Positions 10,854 to 20,742 of a stretch of 60,987 nucleotides of DNA are shown in pieces; position 1 is the first letter of the stretch; the number at the start of each line of letters is the position of its first letter. Location: assembly GCA_022539475.1 (NCBI GenBank), contig VCMS01000383.1:1-60987 (forward strand), given 5' to 3'. A model generated the notes under the pieces. It made no database searches and was not told the origin of the DNA. It saw nothing but the letters and a program-made list of their open reading frames with translations. Source of the stretch: Gracilaria domingensis (lineage: Eukaryota > Rhodophyta > Florideophyceae > Gracilariales > Gracilariaceae). The translations under genes were made by a program, and so were the position numbers.

Positions 10854-11695
10854 TTATGACTCATGGTGGTTTTTATCGTGCTGCTTTTCCTCGTAGCCGT
10901 ACAACAGAGCCACCAGCACAATTGTCGAATGTACATCCTCCACGCTTTCGAACAGGTTGTGTACTCCACCTGGGATACTATCTTCTTTGACGTGAACGCC
11001 GTACACGCCTACCTCATGCAAAGGCCCGTCGGCTCAAAGCACTTCCGAACGTCACGACGTCATCTGTATCAATAAATCTCGGTTCGTTATCCACAAGATT
11101 TTCTCCTCCGCTTCCTTTTGTGTATCGCTTGTCCACAATTTCGCAACTTTTATCGCCGGGATAGATAACAAACGCATCCATCTTCTGCAACAGGTCCCCA
11201 ATAGCAGAATCCACTTCTTCTCTCCACTGCCACAGTTTGTTGTACAGGAAATTGGGAAGGCCATTATCACTTCTGGTCTCCACGAACCCCTTCTCATCAT
11301 CATTCACAATACCATGCCTCCTATTCAAATACCTTGCCAGGAACAGTAGTCCGTCAACAGTGTGGTCAAGGGTGTGATTATTGAATGCAGCCTTAATTTC
11401 CCTCTCGTCAGAGAAACGGAGGAAAGCTCCATGATTCGCCGAGACACCAAACTTATAGTCTCCCGAGTCCTTCCATTTTCCCCTCCACGTCGCCCACATC
11501 ACCCCCTGTGACAAGTCCGAAACCAACACGTTCGTCAATGAACTTCATACACTTCACAACTTCTTCTGGAATTGACTCTCCTTCTCTTCTCAACGTTCCA
11601 TCAACGGAACTTAATATACCGTAACCATTGGCATATATGAACTTAGAAAAGGTATTGGGTGAAATTTCCGCCAAGTCTCTCTGTTCCTCTGCCAT
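10854..11695 (-). pseudogene. Broken HAD-phosphatase-like paralog
   Basis: Inverted, tail-to-tail paralog of the HAD-like gene; the two stops are only about 50 bases apart. Shared sequence runs from MAEEQRDLAEISP to the C-terminus (DGPLHEVGVYGVHVK and VEDVHSTI near 10880-10970). At least two frameshifts break it, near 11460-11500 and near 11020. Motif I reads SSVDGTL: the nucleophile Asp is Ser while the second Asp is kept. The asparagine of motif IV is also lost (TFGSA). It arose by inverted duplication and cannot make the full protein as read. Confidence 0.75.
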
Positions 11696-12031
11696 TTTTC
11701 CTGATACAGTCACCATACTGCCACAAGTACCGCATAGACAGGACCTGTATAGACTTCTCAGTTTCATACTTCTCTTAAAAGCAACCTTAAGTGCAGTTTC
11801 AGAAATGTTAGGACGCTACATGTTCAATTGCGAATTGACTAGTGCCATCAATGATGTTAACGATACCGAGCATTTGGCATGTTGCAATTAGACGCAACTG
11901 GACCAAAGACGTTTGACATTTGTTCAATTACCAGCCTGCCGCACCTTTTCTATGTTCATATGTATAGCCTTGTAATAGTATACTACTCTTAATACTCGCA
12001 AGACACTCATAATTTACTAATCATCTCATTC

Positions 12032-13702
12032 TCATCCACTTCGAGGCGCTCGCAGCCTCATTATTGGCAAATCGTCATCACTACTACTCTCGACCACCTC
12101 GGTTCTACCGGCGTCCGCTTCCACACCAATCTCCACGACCACTTGGTCTTCGTACATGTCAACCGCCCCACCCTCCTTATCGGACAACAGTTCATCCTCC
12201 GCCTCCTCCTCCTCGTCACCATTGACAAACGTGGGTCGGAAATCCCGCACCCGATGAACAGCATCAGGTAGTGCGTAGCCCTCTGGTGCCATGTACATGT
12301 GGTATCTAACCAGCAAATCCATAGACTCGGGACTATCCACCTTGTCCTTCCCACTTGCTCCAGCATGTGTCACATCACCACGGCCCACGAATACAGAGTA
12401 CGGCGGGATGATTATCTTCTTCGCTGGATACACCTCCGACATCACTCGCAACTGTTGGCTGTTCATCCCCACCAGTTGATGGCTTCCAGCGCTCACCCAG
12501 AGAGGAAAGCTCTCTTTCCCAGAGGCCATTACAAAGTATCCGGGGTTACCAGTATTCATTGTTTCCTTCGTAACCAGACCACTGAAGTCGGTGTGCAGCG
12601 TCTGGCGCTTGCACTTTCTCGTCGTACCCAGAAATCGACGACCAGTTTTCGGAGTGTACATCTTCACAGCTTCCCTTTCATTGTCCCATAGTCCCAAAGC
12701 CGCAGCAATTGTACCCATTCGAACATCAAGTAAAGCACGCGACCTTACAACCCACCTGAGCTCCTCATTATCCTCCGGCTTTTCCACCGTACCCCAACGT
12801 GTCGACATCACTCTCCCCTCAAATGGTTCATCGCTACCGTCCTTCCATCCTTCATCATCGTTGATTATTTGAACAAACGACTTCTGTTCCTCCCCTTTCC
12901 GTATATCCGGCATCGCTCCATACTCATTCTCGAAGTCCACCAACTTCCCCGACACATCTCCGAACTCCCGAACTTCTTCCAACTCCTCCCATTTAGGGAC
13001 ACCATTATCCGTAGCAAAGCCATCAAGCACGCAATATCTATTCTGCCTTAGCTCAGCTTGCATTCGGGTGAAGAACATTTGCCCAAATTCGTCATGCTCC
13101 TTCGCAGCAACCCACAGCACCTCTTCATCATCCATACCTGTCGGTCGCGTACGAGGATACTGCATACCAAATTTCTCCGCCCGTAGGCGATGTTCAGCCC
13201 TTGCAGCGTGCCAAAAGACAAGATGGTGTACATCTCTGAGATTCGAGACACTTAGCAGCTCCGACCTATGTCCCTTCGGCAAGTGAATGACTCTGAGCCA
13301 GGGGTCCTTGTGCTCAATTACGTTCTTCCCTTCCCATTCCTGCGGTCTCAGCCTGGCATACCCGCACCATGGTGGGTTCGGTGGGCCATCATATGGGTCA
13401 TCTCGAACAAGTCCGTGCTCCTCAGATTCCGGAAGAGCTGTAGGTAACTCGTCATCAAATGACCCCCCACCTGTCTCTTGCTGATCGTCTGGCGCAGCAT
13501 CTTTCTCGACGGTGACAACCCGTGGAACTGTCACAGAAAGAAGCTCTTCGTCATCCACAAATGCAGAACTGCCTGCGTTCTCTGCATTCGCTCCCTCTCC
13601 CAATGCCACGAACTGAACCTTCATCGACCTTCCTCTCAGCACATGTTCATTTAGTTGAGACATCAGGTCATCCGGTGTCATGCTGTTCAGAGTATATCTC
13701 AT
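12032..13702 (-). CDS. 2-oxoglutarate/Fe(II) dioxygenase-like protein (copy A)
   Basis: 556 residues, uninterrupted. The N-terminal ~120 residues are acidic and probably disordered. The C-terminal half carries the double-stranded beta-helix signature: LHTDFSG (HxD iron ligands, about residue 370), then IPPYSVFVGRGDVTHAG (distal His, about 445) and LVRYHMYM (Arg for 2-oxoglutarate, about 464). An upstream RYCVLDGF motif resembles the start of phytanoyl-CoA dioxygenase-like folds. Such enzymes hydroxylate or demethylate substrates including methylated DNA bases (TET/JBP, AlkB); whether this one acts on DNA is inference from its companions. An acidic tail follows. Its ATG overlaps the stop of the ParB-like ORF (ATGA). 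A diverged, broken copy lies at 46906-47920. Confidence 0.6.
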   Translation of the reverse strand: MRYTLNSMTPDDLMSQLNEHVLRGRSMKVQFVALGEGANAENAGSSAFVDDEELLSVTVPRVVTVEKDAAPDDQQETGGGSFDDELPTALPESEEHGLVRDDPYDGPPNPPWCGYARLRPQEWEGKNVIEHKDPWLRVIHLPKGHRSELLSVSNLRDVHHLVFWHAARAEHRLRAEKFGMQYPRTRPTGMDDEEVLWVAAKEHDEFGQMFFTRMQAELRQNRYCVLDGFATDNGVPKWEELEEVREFGDVSGKLVDFENEYGAMPDIRKGEEQKSFVQIINDDEGWKDGSDEPFEGRVMSTRWGTVEKPEDNEELRWVVRSRALLDVRMGTIAAALGLWDNEREAVKMYTPKTGRRFLGTTRKCKRQTLHTDFSGLVTKETMNTGNPGYFVMASGKESFPLWVSAGSHQLVGMNSQQLRVMSEVYPAKKIIIPPYSVFVGRGDVTHAGASGKDKVDSPESMDLLVRYHMYMAPEGYALPDAVHRVRDFRPTFVNGDEEEEAEDELLSDKEGGAVDMYEDQVVVEIGVEADAGRTEVVESSSDDDLPIMRLRAPRSG

Positions 13703-15941
13703 CTGTTGTGTGAAAGCTTTTTCCGTTTCTTCCTCAGCGGAGCCCGCTGTTCTTCTTCAGAGCTATCCAGAACTTCTATGGCGCTTCGATTTCGGCCGTG
13801 CTCAATTTCCCTATAACTCACCTGCGCCCGTTCTCGTGCACTTCTTCGCGGCTCCTCTTCTTCACTGGCAGATGTTGCAGCAGCAGCAGCGGGATTCCTC
13901 CTATTCGTCACGGACTGCTTCACTGGTGCGGGGGGCGGAATTACCTTGAGCATCGTCCGCAATCGATTCTGAACGGAAGTCGTGGCAGTTCTAATTGAGT
14001 TTGTCCTGCTCCGAACACGCGGCAATGTGTTGAAGTTCACAACTTGTCCCAAAAGAAACTGATACACAGCTGCGTTGTTGTCTGGGTCTTCAACGTCATC
14101 TTCATTGGATGGAGCAGAAAGACTGACTTCGCGTTTCAGGAACACTTCCATGGACTCTTCCTCGTTCAGTTCATTCCTCACTGCTCGAGCCGCGCGGAAC
14201 AGAGACACTGCTCTATCATAAAAGAAACCTCGAATCTCCTCAAAGCTTTTCCATTGCTTTGTCTTCATCGACTTGCCCTTCAATAGAAACATCTGAAGAC
14301 AATCAAGAATGAAGGAAAAATCCTCGGCATCCAAAACATATAGCGGAGTATGGGACAGATGTCTGAGACCTATGTCACTCACATTCTCACATATATCCTC
14401 GAAATGGGCCAGCATTCCCTCACGAGACATGAGTTGCAGGGCGACATTGGCATATCTCAGATACTGACGCTCTTGCACAGTCCCAATCAGTTGGCTCTCC
14501 TTCAACACTTCTGTCACTTCTGCAGGATCCACGTCTGCCGGCGTCACCCCCTCAACATCTTCAATTAGAATGGCGACCACACTAACTATAGAGTGTATCT
14601 TGTCTGCAAACATCATCCTTCGCATGGTACTCGTCGACTCATTGAGGTACGAAGCAACACATAACAATCCCTTCATCCCAATGGGCCTCCCATCTCTTCG
14701 TATCAGCAGATTGCAACGCCAAAACTTGGCTAATCGCTTCGACTTCGGTGCACCAGTCGCTGCCAAATATTGTATAGCTTTCAGACGATGCAAACCATCT
14801 ACAATGAAGCACTTCTTCGTTACGCGTCTCTTGTCAGTATCCCTCTCTCCCGTAGTAGCATCTCGTAAGGCCACCACTAGAGAACCCATCGACTGCAATA
14901 TCTCCCGCTCCTCCATACTCTTCACAAGGGCTTCAACGTGGCGTTTACTTACTCCACGGAGTAAATTGGGCGAAGTGTCCACCAGAGTGATGTCAACAGT
15001 AACAACAACCATCCGGTACTGATTGAGGTTCACCTTTGGTACCTTCTGACGAATTCGTCTGTACTTCTTGCTCCCAGTAGGTGTCCCTTGTATTCCAGAC
15101 CGCTCGCCAGAAACACTTGAACGTGCCATTCTTGCGGACAGAAGCACAACGTCATCGTCCTGCTGCTCCGCAGTTTCTGGTGCAGTTTGGGGTACAGATG
15201 GACCAGCTCCTTGTGCGGATTGCGCATCCGCGTCTGGAAGGGGACCTTTTATGATCTCATCTTCCTCCTCTTGCACAGCCGTCCCCTGCTGAATCGTCTG
15301 TTTCGACGCAGAAGATCCCCTTGTGTCGACGGTCTGATTCATCGCAGGAGATGCCCTTTTCGACGCAGTGGGCTTCGTAGCGGAGGTAGACTTTGTTTGA
15401 CCTGTCCGCTTCGTAGCTGGGGATGCTCTCGTCTCCATAGACCGCTTCGTTACAGACGACGGACCTGGCCGCGGAGGTGCTACTGATGCGCTACCTCTCG
15501 GTGTTGATGAACTTCGAATTGGCTCCGTGCGGCTTGTCGGCGTCATCACCTCACTCATAGCGCTCACCGTTCATCGCTTGGACGCCGGAATGCTGGCTGC
15601 CACCGGTTCCATCATTTTCTCATCCCAAGGAGCGGCCGTCCGGAGATCCTGGAAATATTGTGGAAGATCCAGGCCCTCCGCCCGGTAAGGGTAGAACGTC
15701 TGACCGCTTCGACTGATGAGAATTATGAACCACACAAGACCTGGGTCGAATTGCTTCCCGTGCAACTCGCGGCGTAGAACACTTCCAATTCCATGCAACA
15801 ACGCTTCCCCGACTATCACCTTCCTTCATTCTCAATATCCATCTGCAGAGAAACCCGCATTCCACCTTGCAATAATCGAGTGCTCCGCCGAGTGCGAGGA
15901 GTCACGCTTTGCGTACGCTTTCGAACACGAGTTGGCTTCAT
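13699..15941 (-). pseudogene. ParB/sulfiredoxin-like domain protein with N-terminal module (copy A), nearly intact
   Basis: The main ORF (13699-15567) has a long Ser/Thr/Pro/Lys-rich linker and then a ParB-like domain: VSKRHVEALVKSMEE, followed by IVDGLHRLKAIQYL (about residue 256), the family's G-x-H/R-R-x-x-A-x-x-x-L phosphate-binding motif. A helical region (MMFADKIHSIVSVVAI) and a basic tail (RKKRKKL) follow. Upstream in the same frame, after one TGA at 15571, is a small module (GKQFDPGLVWFIILISRSG, then FYPYR) that also forms the N-terminus of the copy B gene; it begins at an ATG at 15941 and needs one more frameshift near 15830. ParB-fold proteins bind DNA and some hydrolyse NTPs. One broken gene, or a functional ParB ORF on its own. 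Confidence 0.6.
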
Positions 15942-16002
15942 GTTGAACAGCTATTGCAGTGAAAGGTGTATATAACAATACGCTCGCTCTGGACGATACA
16001 AG

Positions 16003-16092
16003 AACGGATGCGAGCCTTTTAAATGGCGACTTAACGCTGGGCACCTCCGCTTCCGGCAGCTCTGCCAAGCGCACTCCAGTCGTCCCGTGTCC
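16003..16092 (-). promoter_or_regulatory. Promoter module 1 (inverted copy of module 2)
   Basis: This ~90-bp block is the near-exact reverse complement of 17643-17734: shared segments include TTTAAATGGCGACTTA, CGCTGGGCACC, CCGCTTCCGGCAGCT (CCGCTTTCGGCAGCT in module 2), GCGCACT and CCCGTGTCC. It sits just upstream of the leftward gene start as module 2 sits upstream of the rightward one, so both arms probably share regulation. Confidence 0.7.
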
Positions 16093-16343
16093 TGATCCAT
16101 TGCCCTCGCACGGCTGATTGTTACGCTAGAGTCGTGGAGTTTCTGCGCAATGATAACCACGCAGGCAATGGTTCGCGCTCTCTAATCATTGCTCTTCAAA
16201 TGCGTTTTGGCATAGTAGTCAAGAGTACACTCATTCACTTCCATGTACAGCCTAACTCCCGCAAATACACGTGGACAGGCGGCCGCCAACGTACCGGAAC
16301 GGCGGGAATGTAGCGAAATCACTGCGGGGCGGCCTGTTTTTGG

Positions 16344-16880
16344 NNNNNNNNNNNNNNNNNNNNNNNNNNNNNNNNNNNNNNNNNNNNNNNNNNNNNNNNN
16401 NNNNNNNNNNNNNNNNNNNNNNNNNNNNNNNNNNNNNNNNNNNNNNNNNNNNNNNNNNNNNNNNNNNNNNNNNNNNNNNNNNNNNNNNNNNNNNNNNNNN
16501 NNNNNNNNNNNNNNNNNNNNNNNNNNNNNNNNNNNNNNNNNNNNNNNNNNNNNNNNNNNNNNNNNNNNNNNNNNNNNNNNNNNNNNNNNNNNNNNNNNNN
16601 NNNNNNNNNNNNNNNNNNNNNNNNNNNNNNNNNNNNNNNNNNNNNNNNNNNNNNNNNNNNNNNNNNNNNNNNNNNNNNNNNNNNNNNNNNNNNNNNNNNN
16701 NNNNNNNNNNNNNNNNNNNNNNNNNNNNNNNNNNNNNNNNNNNNNNNNNNNNNNNNNNNNNNNNNNNNNNNNNNNNNNNNNNNNNNNNNNNNNNNNNNNN
16801 NNNNNNNNNNNNNNNNNNNNNNNNNNNNNNNNNNNNNNNNNNNNNNNNNNNNNNNNNNNNNNNNNNNNNNNNNNNNNNNN
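16344..16880. other. Assembly gap (N bases)
   Basis: Run of undetermined bases immediately beside a foldback element, which probably caused the assembly or sequencing failure. Confidence 0.99.
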
Positions 16881-16909
16881 TTCACTGAGTGACGCCAGTG
16901 GTACAAGAA

Positions 16910-17208
16910 GTGCCGGGAGGAGTGTTTTGGGAGGTCTCCGGAGGGTGTCAAAAAATCGTCCAAAACGTGCCCGCGGGCGGGGGGGGGTCGGTCGTGTTAG
17001 GGTAGGTACCCTAACACGACTGGACCCCCCCGCCCGCGGCACATTTTGGACGATTTTTTGAAAAATGTGCGATTTTATGCCCGCGGGCGGGGGGGTCCGG
17101 TCGTGTTAGGGTAGGTACCCTAACAGGACCGGACCCCCCGGCCCGCGGGCACGTTCTGGTCACATTCCGGCGCCTTCCGGGGACCTCCCAAAACACTCCT
17201 CCCGGCAC
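16910..17208. repeat. GC-rich foldback (MITE-like) element
   Basis: The 26-bp ends starting GTGCCGGGAGGAGTGTTTTG (16910-16935) are perfectly inverted at 17183-17208. Inside are two further hairpins. Each is centred on TGTTAGGGTA-GG-TACCCTAACA (16991-17020 and about 17105-17126) and flanked by G-runs and their C-run complements. The block TTTTGGACGATTTTTTG is also inverted (about 16950-16970 and 17043-17061). No coding capacity. It may be an inserted miniature element or part of the control region of the giant transposon. Confidence 0.8.
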
Positions 17209-17591
17209 CCCAGGCAAAACTCGTTAAGGGAAAGCTAAAAGGGTTTTCAGTAGACTTGCAGACAAGATGACTGGTGTAGTAAGGTAATATGACCAACGTC
17301 ATTGAAAAATAAGTAAGTTTTTCTTTCACTGACATTTCCATGAGTGTGATTTTCTGAAAAATTAAATTCCTCGAAAGTGCCCTTATATTTTATTGAAAGA
17401 CATCAATTTCATTTACCGCCGCATGATGATTCAATGACAATGGGTTTTGCTAGGGCACTTCCGGCAGTGATTTCGCTGCACACGCCGTGCACATATATCA
17501 AACTAGAGAAAACTAGCGCTTCACACCCACTTGATCCGCGACTTTTAGCACAATACGGGACCGTTGCAATAGCTCCGAATCGCGACGTGGC

Positions 17592-17633
17592 CGACACGCG
17601 ACGCTATCGCTCCGACACGCGACGCTATCGCTC
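17592..17633. repeat. Two tandem 21-bp units near promoter module 2
   Basis: CGACACGCGACGCTATCGCTC occurs at 17592 and again at 17613 (the unit is 21 bp; first 20 bases: CGACACGCGACGCTATCGCT). Possible operator-like repeats beside the rightward promoter. Confidence 0.8.
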
Positions 17634-17642
17634 CGAGCGGAC

Positions 17643-17734
17643 ACGGACACGGGCGAGACTGGCAGTGCGCTGGGAGGAGCTGCCGAAAGCGGGGGTGCCC
17701 AGCGTAAGTCGCCATTTAAAGGCTCGCCTCCGTT
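17643..17734 (+). promoter_or_regulatory. Promoter module 2 (inverted copy of module 1)
   Basis: Reverse complement of 16003-16092 with few differences. It ends about 15 bases before the ATG of the rightward methyltransferase gene. Confidence 0.7.
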
Positions 17735-17749
17735 GTTTGCGCTGAAGCG

Positions 17750-19920
17750 ATGGATTCCACCGATGTTGGAGAGGAGATACATCCTATCGACATGAGTGCT
17801 CCGCCTCCGGCGTTCCATGCATATGTCAGACTTTTCTTGGTTCTTCGCGATGCTTTGGCAAACAGCGATGGAGGCCCTGATCGGCCACGGGACGTGGGGT
17901 TTAGAGGGTTAATAGAGTTCTGCGCCGAGAACTATAAGGATATTCCGGAGGCAAGGAAGATGTTTGAGGAGGCCACTAACTCCAAGAACCTGCAGACCTT
18001 GACACTGCAACAGCTGCGAAAGAGTGTTGTGAATAACAAACCTGTGGAACAACGATATCTTGTAACGAAGCTTCTTGACAAGAAGGACGGGGATGAGGAC
18101 CAGAGACTGCGCGATTTTTTCCTTCTCTCTATGGATATGGGTATATACCTACCGGTGCGATGCCTGGTTGGTTATTTCATGACCATTAGAAAGCAGGTTC
18201 TGAAGACGACAGTGTTCATCCCACCATCAGCTGTGAACCCATTTGAGGTCGTTATATACTTATCATACCTCGGCCACATAATGGGAGAGAACGACAACAT
18301 CCGAATGATGAAGAAGAAACAACCGAAAAAGAAACGAAAAGTGAACCATGCACCATCTGTGTACATACCCACTTTTACGTCGTTCTCCAAAGACAACTGT
18401 GATCGACTGGGATTCGCTATCAGTGAGGTCGTATGGGCATGGAGTTGTTTTGCGGCTCATCTTGGATACACGAACGTTCAGCACATGGTGAAACCATACA
18501 TTTACATGAATATGCAGACGTTGAAGTATACAGCGCTAGAGACACGGGAGTCTGGTTATGCCCCGCCGAGCCAGAGTACTCGATTCAACACAAAGGATGT
18601 GCCACAGAGCAGTACTAGTGAAAATCGGTGGAGACCTTGAGTGATGAATGCGATACAAACCTGCGAATACTGGCTAAGGAGGTTTTGACAGACCTCGAAA
18701 CCATATGCACCCACGATAGCCTCTATAGCTTACGGGCTGATCAGATGAGGAACTGGATAGAGTTTTCGGAGATACGGATGGATACCGTATCTAGCTCTGA
18801 CTCCGGTGAGTTGCCTGCTCGATTTCAGAAGTTTTCGGAGTTGCTATGGAAACCGATACAGGATATGCGTCATGCGGCAGGGTTCCATGTCGGCATTTAC
18901 GCGAAACCTGATATTGAACTGACGAAAACCCCTAAAACTTCCGGTAATGCCGAACCCTCTTCGACCAAGTCTGCCCCACCTCCACCTCGTCGAGAGTATA
19001 TGAACCTCGTGAGCTCCGATAGCGACGAGTTCGAGAAGCCGGTGAATCTTGCGGAGCATGAATCTCGGGTTGCCGGTTACAACATCCAAAAGACTGGTAT
19101 TGAGCCGCCCATGAAGGGGATATCCAGTCTCCTTCGAATGAATATGGACAAGGTGTGGAAGGGGATGAGAAAGTCACACTTTGTAGCGTACAACTGTGAC
19201 ATGACGGACCTGAGGCACACACACGAAACGTTTGTGAATCAGAGTGAGATTTTATGGGCTGAGGCACAGCCTGTCCTAACAGACCCTCCCTTTAACACTC
19301 GAAGGAAGAGGAACAAACGGAATAGTGGTCACGATGTCTTCAGTGAGGAAGACATGACCCGTACGGCTGACTTTATAAGTTCCGCGCTTCGGTCAGGTGG
19401 GCACTTCATTATATTCTGTGCCATGGCACAGTTTCATGTGTGGCACAGGATACTTTCGGAAACGGCGAGTAGGAAAGATGAAGCTGGAAGCGAAGGTAAA
19501 CCAGAACTCATGCCTTCGTTTAAAGTGGATGCGAATCCACTGGTGTTCATCCGGGATCGCAGTAATGTTGGAGGGAATCCACGGAAGTTTGGGATACAGC
19601 CCGTAACGGAGTACGCCGTTCATGGGGTGAAGCGTGGATTGCGACCAGTCGCAATCCGTCAATCCGTGCGCAAGCCAGTCTTACTCCATTTGAGGAGAAC
19701 AATTTCATTCCTTCTACTTTCCCGGCTAACAGGAATGTAATTGACCGGGTGCCAAAACCCAGAGCGGGGGAGTGGTTGACATGGAAGGTACATGAGCCAG
19801 GTAGTTCAGTACTAGGTGGGCAGTACATAAGACCGGAGTAGAAGTCGAGGGAGTTGATGAAGGAGTTGATATGTCGCTTCACAAGACCGGGTGATCTTGT
19901 CATGGACATGTTCGCGGGAA
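17750..19920 (+). pseudogene. Permuted DNA amino-methyltransferase (N6A/N4C-like), copy A
   Basis: Spans ~720 codons in pieces. ORF 17750-18640 is an N-terminal region of unknown function with a basic patch (KKKQPKKKRK). A one-base shift near 18630 leads to 18628-19740, whose start (LSDECDTNLRILAKEV) matches the copy B gene. Catalytic motif IV is intact as LTDPPFN (19282-19293), followed by LRSGGHFIIFC (motif VIII-like region). After a frameshift near 19625 the sequence continues to a degenerate AdoMet motif I, DMFAGTF (19902-19919), preceded by an in-frame TAG at about 19841 where copy B has Gln. The order IV then I marks the beta class of DNA N6-adenine/N4-cytosine methyltransferases. The C-terminus after motif I is missing, apparently deleted. 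Confidence 0.6.
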
Positions 19921-20742
19921 CTTTTTCGAGGGATAACTATTTCTGCTTCTGGGGTACGATCTGATTTGGAGAAGAACAAGCTGGTAGAAGAGAATGCTGA
20001 CGAACTCACAATGCAGTTGAAGGAAGCGCAGGAGAACATACTGCGTCTTGACGAAAATGGTGTACCGAACACTTCATGGTGGAGAAAAGCCCCATTTGTT
20101 CGTCTAAAGTACTCCAATGCGGACAATGTCGAGGATATGCCGACGGAAGATCAAGACTTGTTCTTCCGAAACCGTGTCGGGGTACAAGTGCTGAAGGAGT
20201 TTATTGGGTATGATGTGGAAGACAAGGATACGGGCACCTTTTTAGATGGCACAATACTGTTGCTCGCACGTTTGGACGCTTGGGTGTTGACGGTTGTGAG
20301 CCTTCTAAGTACGGATGTGTCAAGGGGTGGCCAGAGACAGAAACTGTTTACAAAGAAGTTTGCCGAACTGCTACCTCTGTGTTTAAAGAATGTTCTGGGG
20401 GATGTTAGGCAACGTGTCTTGAGGACCAATTCCAGCGAGTTTCATAATTTTGGAACGACAACGGAAGATTGGACTAAAGTTCTTGGTAATGACATGAGAG
20501 AGGCTACATTTGGATATCGAATGCCGTCGAACGGAAGACTTTACCTCACTGTGAAAGAACAATTTTTTATTGACAGTGTGAGCCAAAGATTGGGGTCTAT
20601 TAGCGATTGCTTCGTTGGTGAATGCGAGGATGGGGATCTGGAGTTCAAGGAAATGGACATGAACGATTTCGGAAGTAACACAGGATCACAAGAAAAGGCA
20701 CCACAAGGTGAACATGTAGAGGATGGAGCCCTTAATGTTTAA
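19921..20742 (+). CDS. Gene C, C-terminal part (copy A), unknown function
   Basis: ORF open from 19891. From about residue 12 it matches the C-terminal third of the larger gene at 54064-56566: LFFRNRVGVQVLKEFIGYDV here, LLFRNVLSLQFLQKFLGYDV there; also RLYLTVKEQFF and KLYLAVREDIL. I recognise no domain; the N-terminal part (LEKNKLVEENADELTMQL) is predicted coiled coil. Its beginning is fused directly to the broken methyltransferase, so the SET-like ORF and N-terminal two thirds seen in copy B were probably lost by deletion. Its stop overlaps the transposase stop by a few bases, tail to tail. Confidence 0.5.
   Translation, partial: LFRGITISASGVRSDLEKNKLVEENADELTMQLKEAQENILRLDENGVPNTSWWRKAPFVRLKYSNADNVEDMPTEDQDLFFRNRVGVQVLKEFIGYDVEDKDTGTFLDGTILLLARLDAWVLTVVSLLSTDVSRGGQRQKLFTKKFAELLPLCLKNVLGDVRQRVLRTNSSEFHNFGTTTEDWTKVLGNDMREATFGYRMPSNGRLYLTVKEQFFIDSVSQRLGSISDCFVGECEDGDLEFKEMDMNDFGSNTGSQEKAPQGEHVEDGALNV

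Larger units (their letters stand above)
15942..17749. promoter_or_regulatory. Divergent intergenic control region of copy A
   Basis: Separates the leftward and rightward gene arms. It holds, in order: an AT-rich TATA-like TTATATACAC (minus strand, about 15967-15978), promoter module 1, a sequencing gap, a GC-rich foldback element, short tandem repeats and promoter module 2. The open frames crossing the gap are artefacts of N bases. Confidence 0.6.

Noticed and set aside
16182..17061. Long ORFs crossing the sequencing gap
   Set aside because: They are open only because N bases translate without stops.
16991..17126. TTAGGG motifs as telomeric repeats
   Set aside because: Each occurs once per hairpin arm and is not in tandem; it is part of an inverted repeat.
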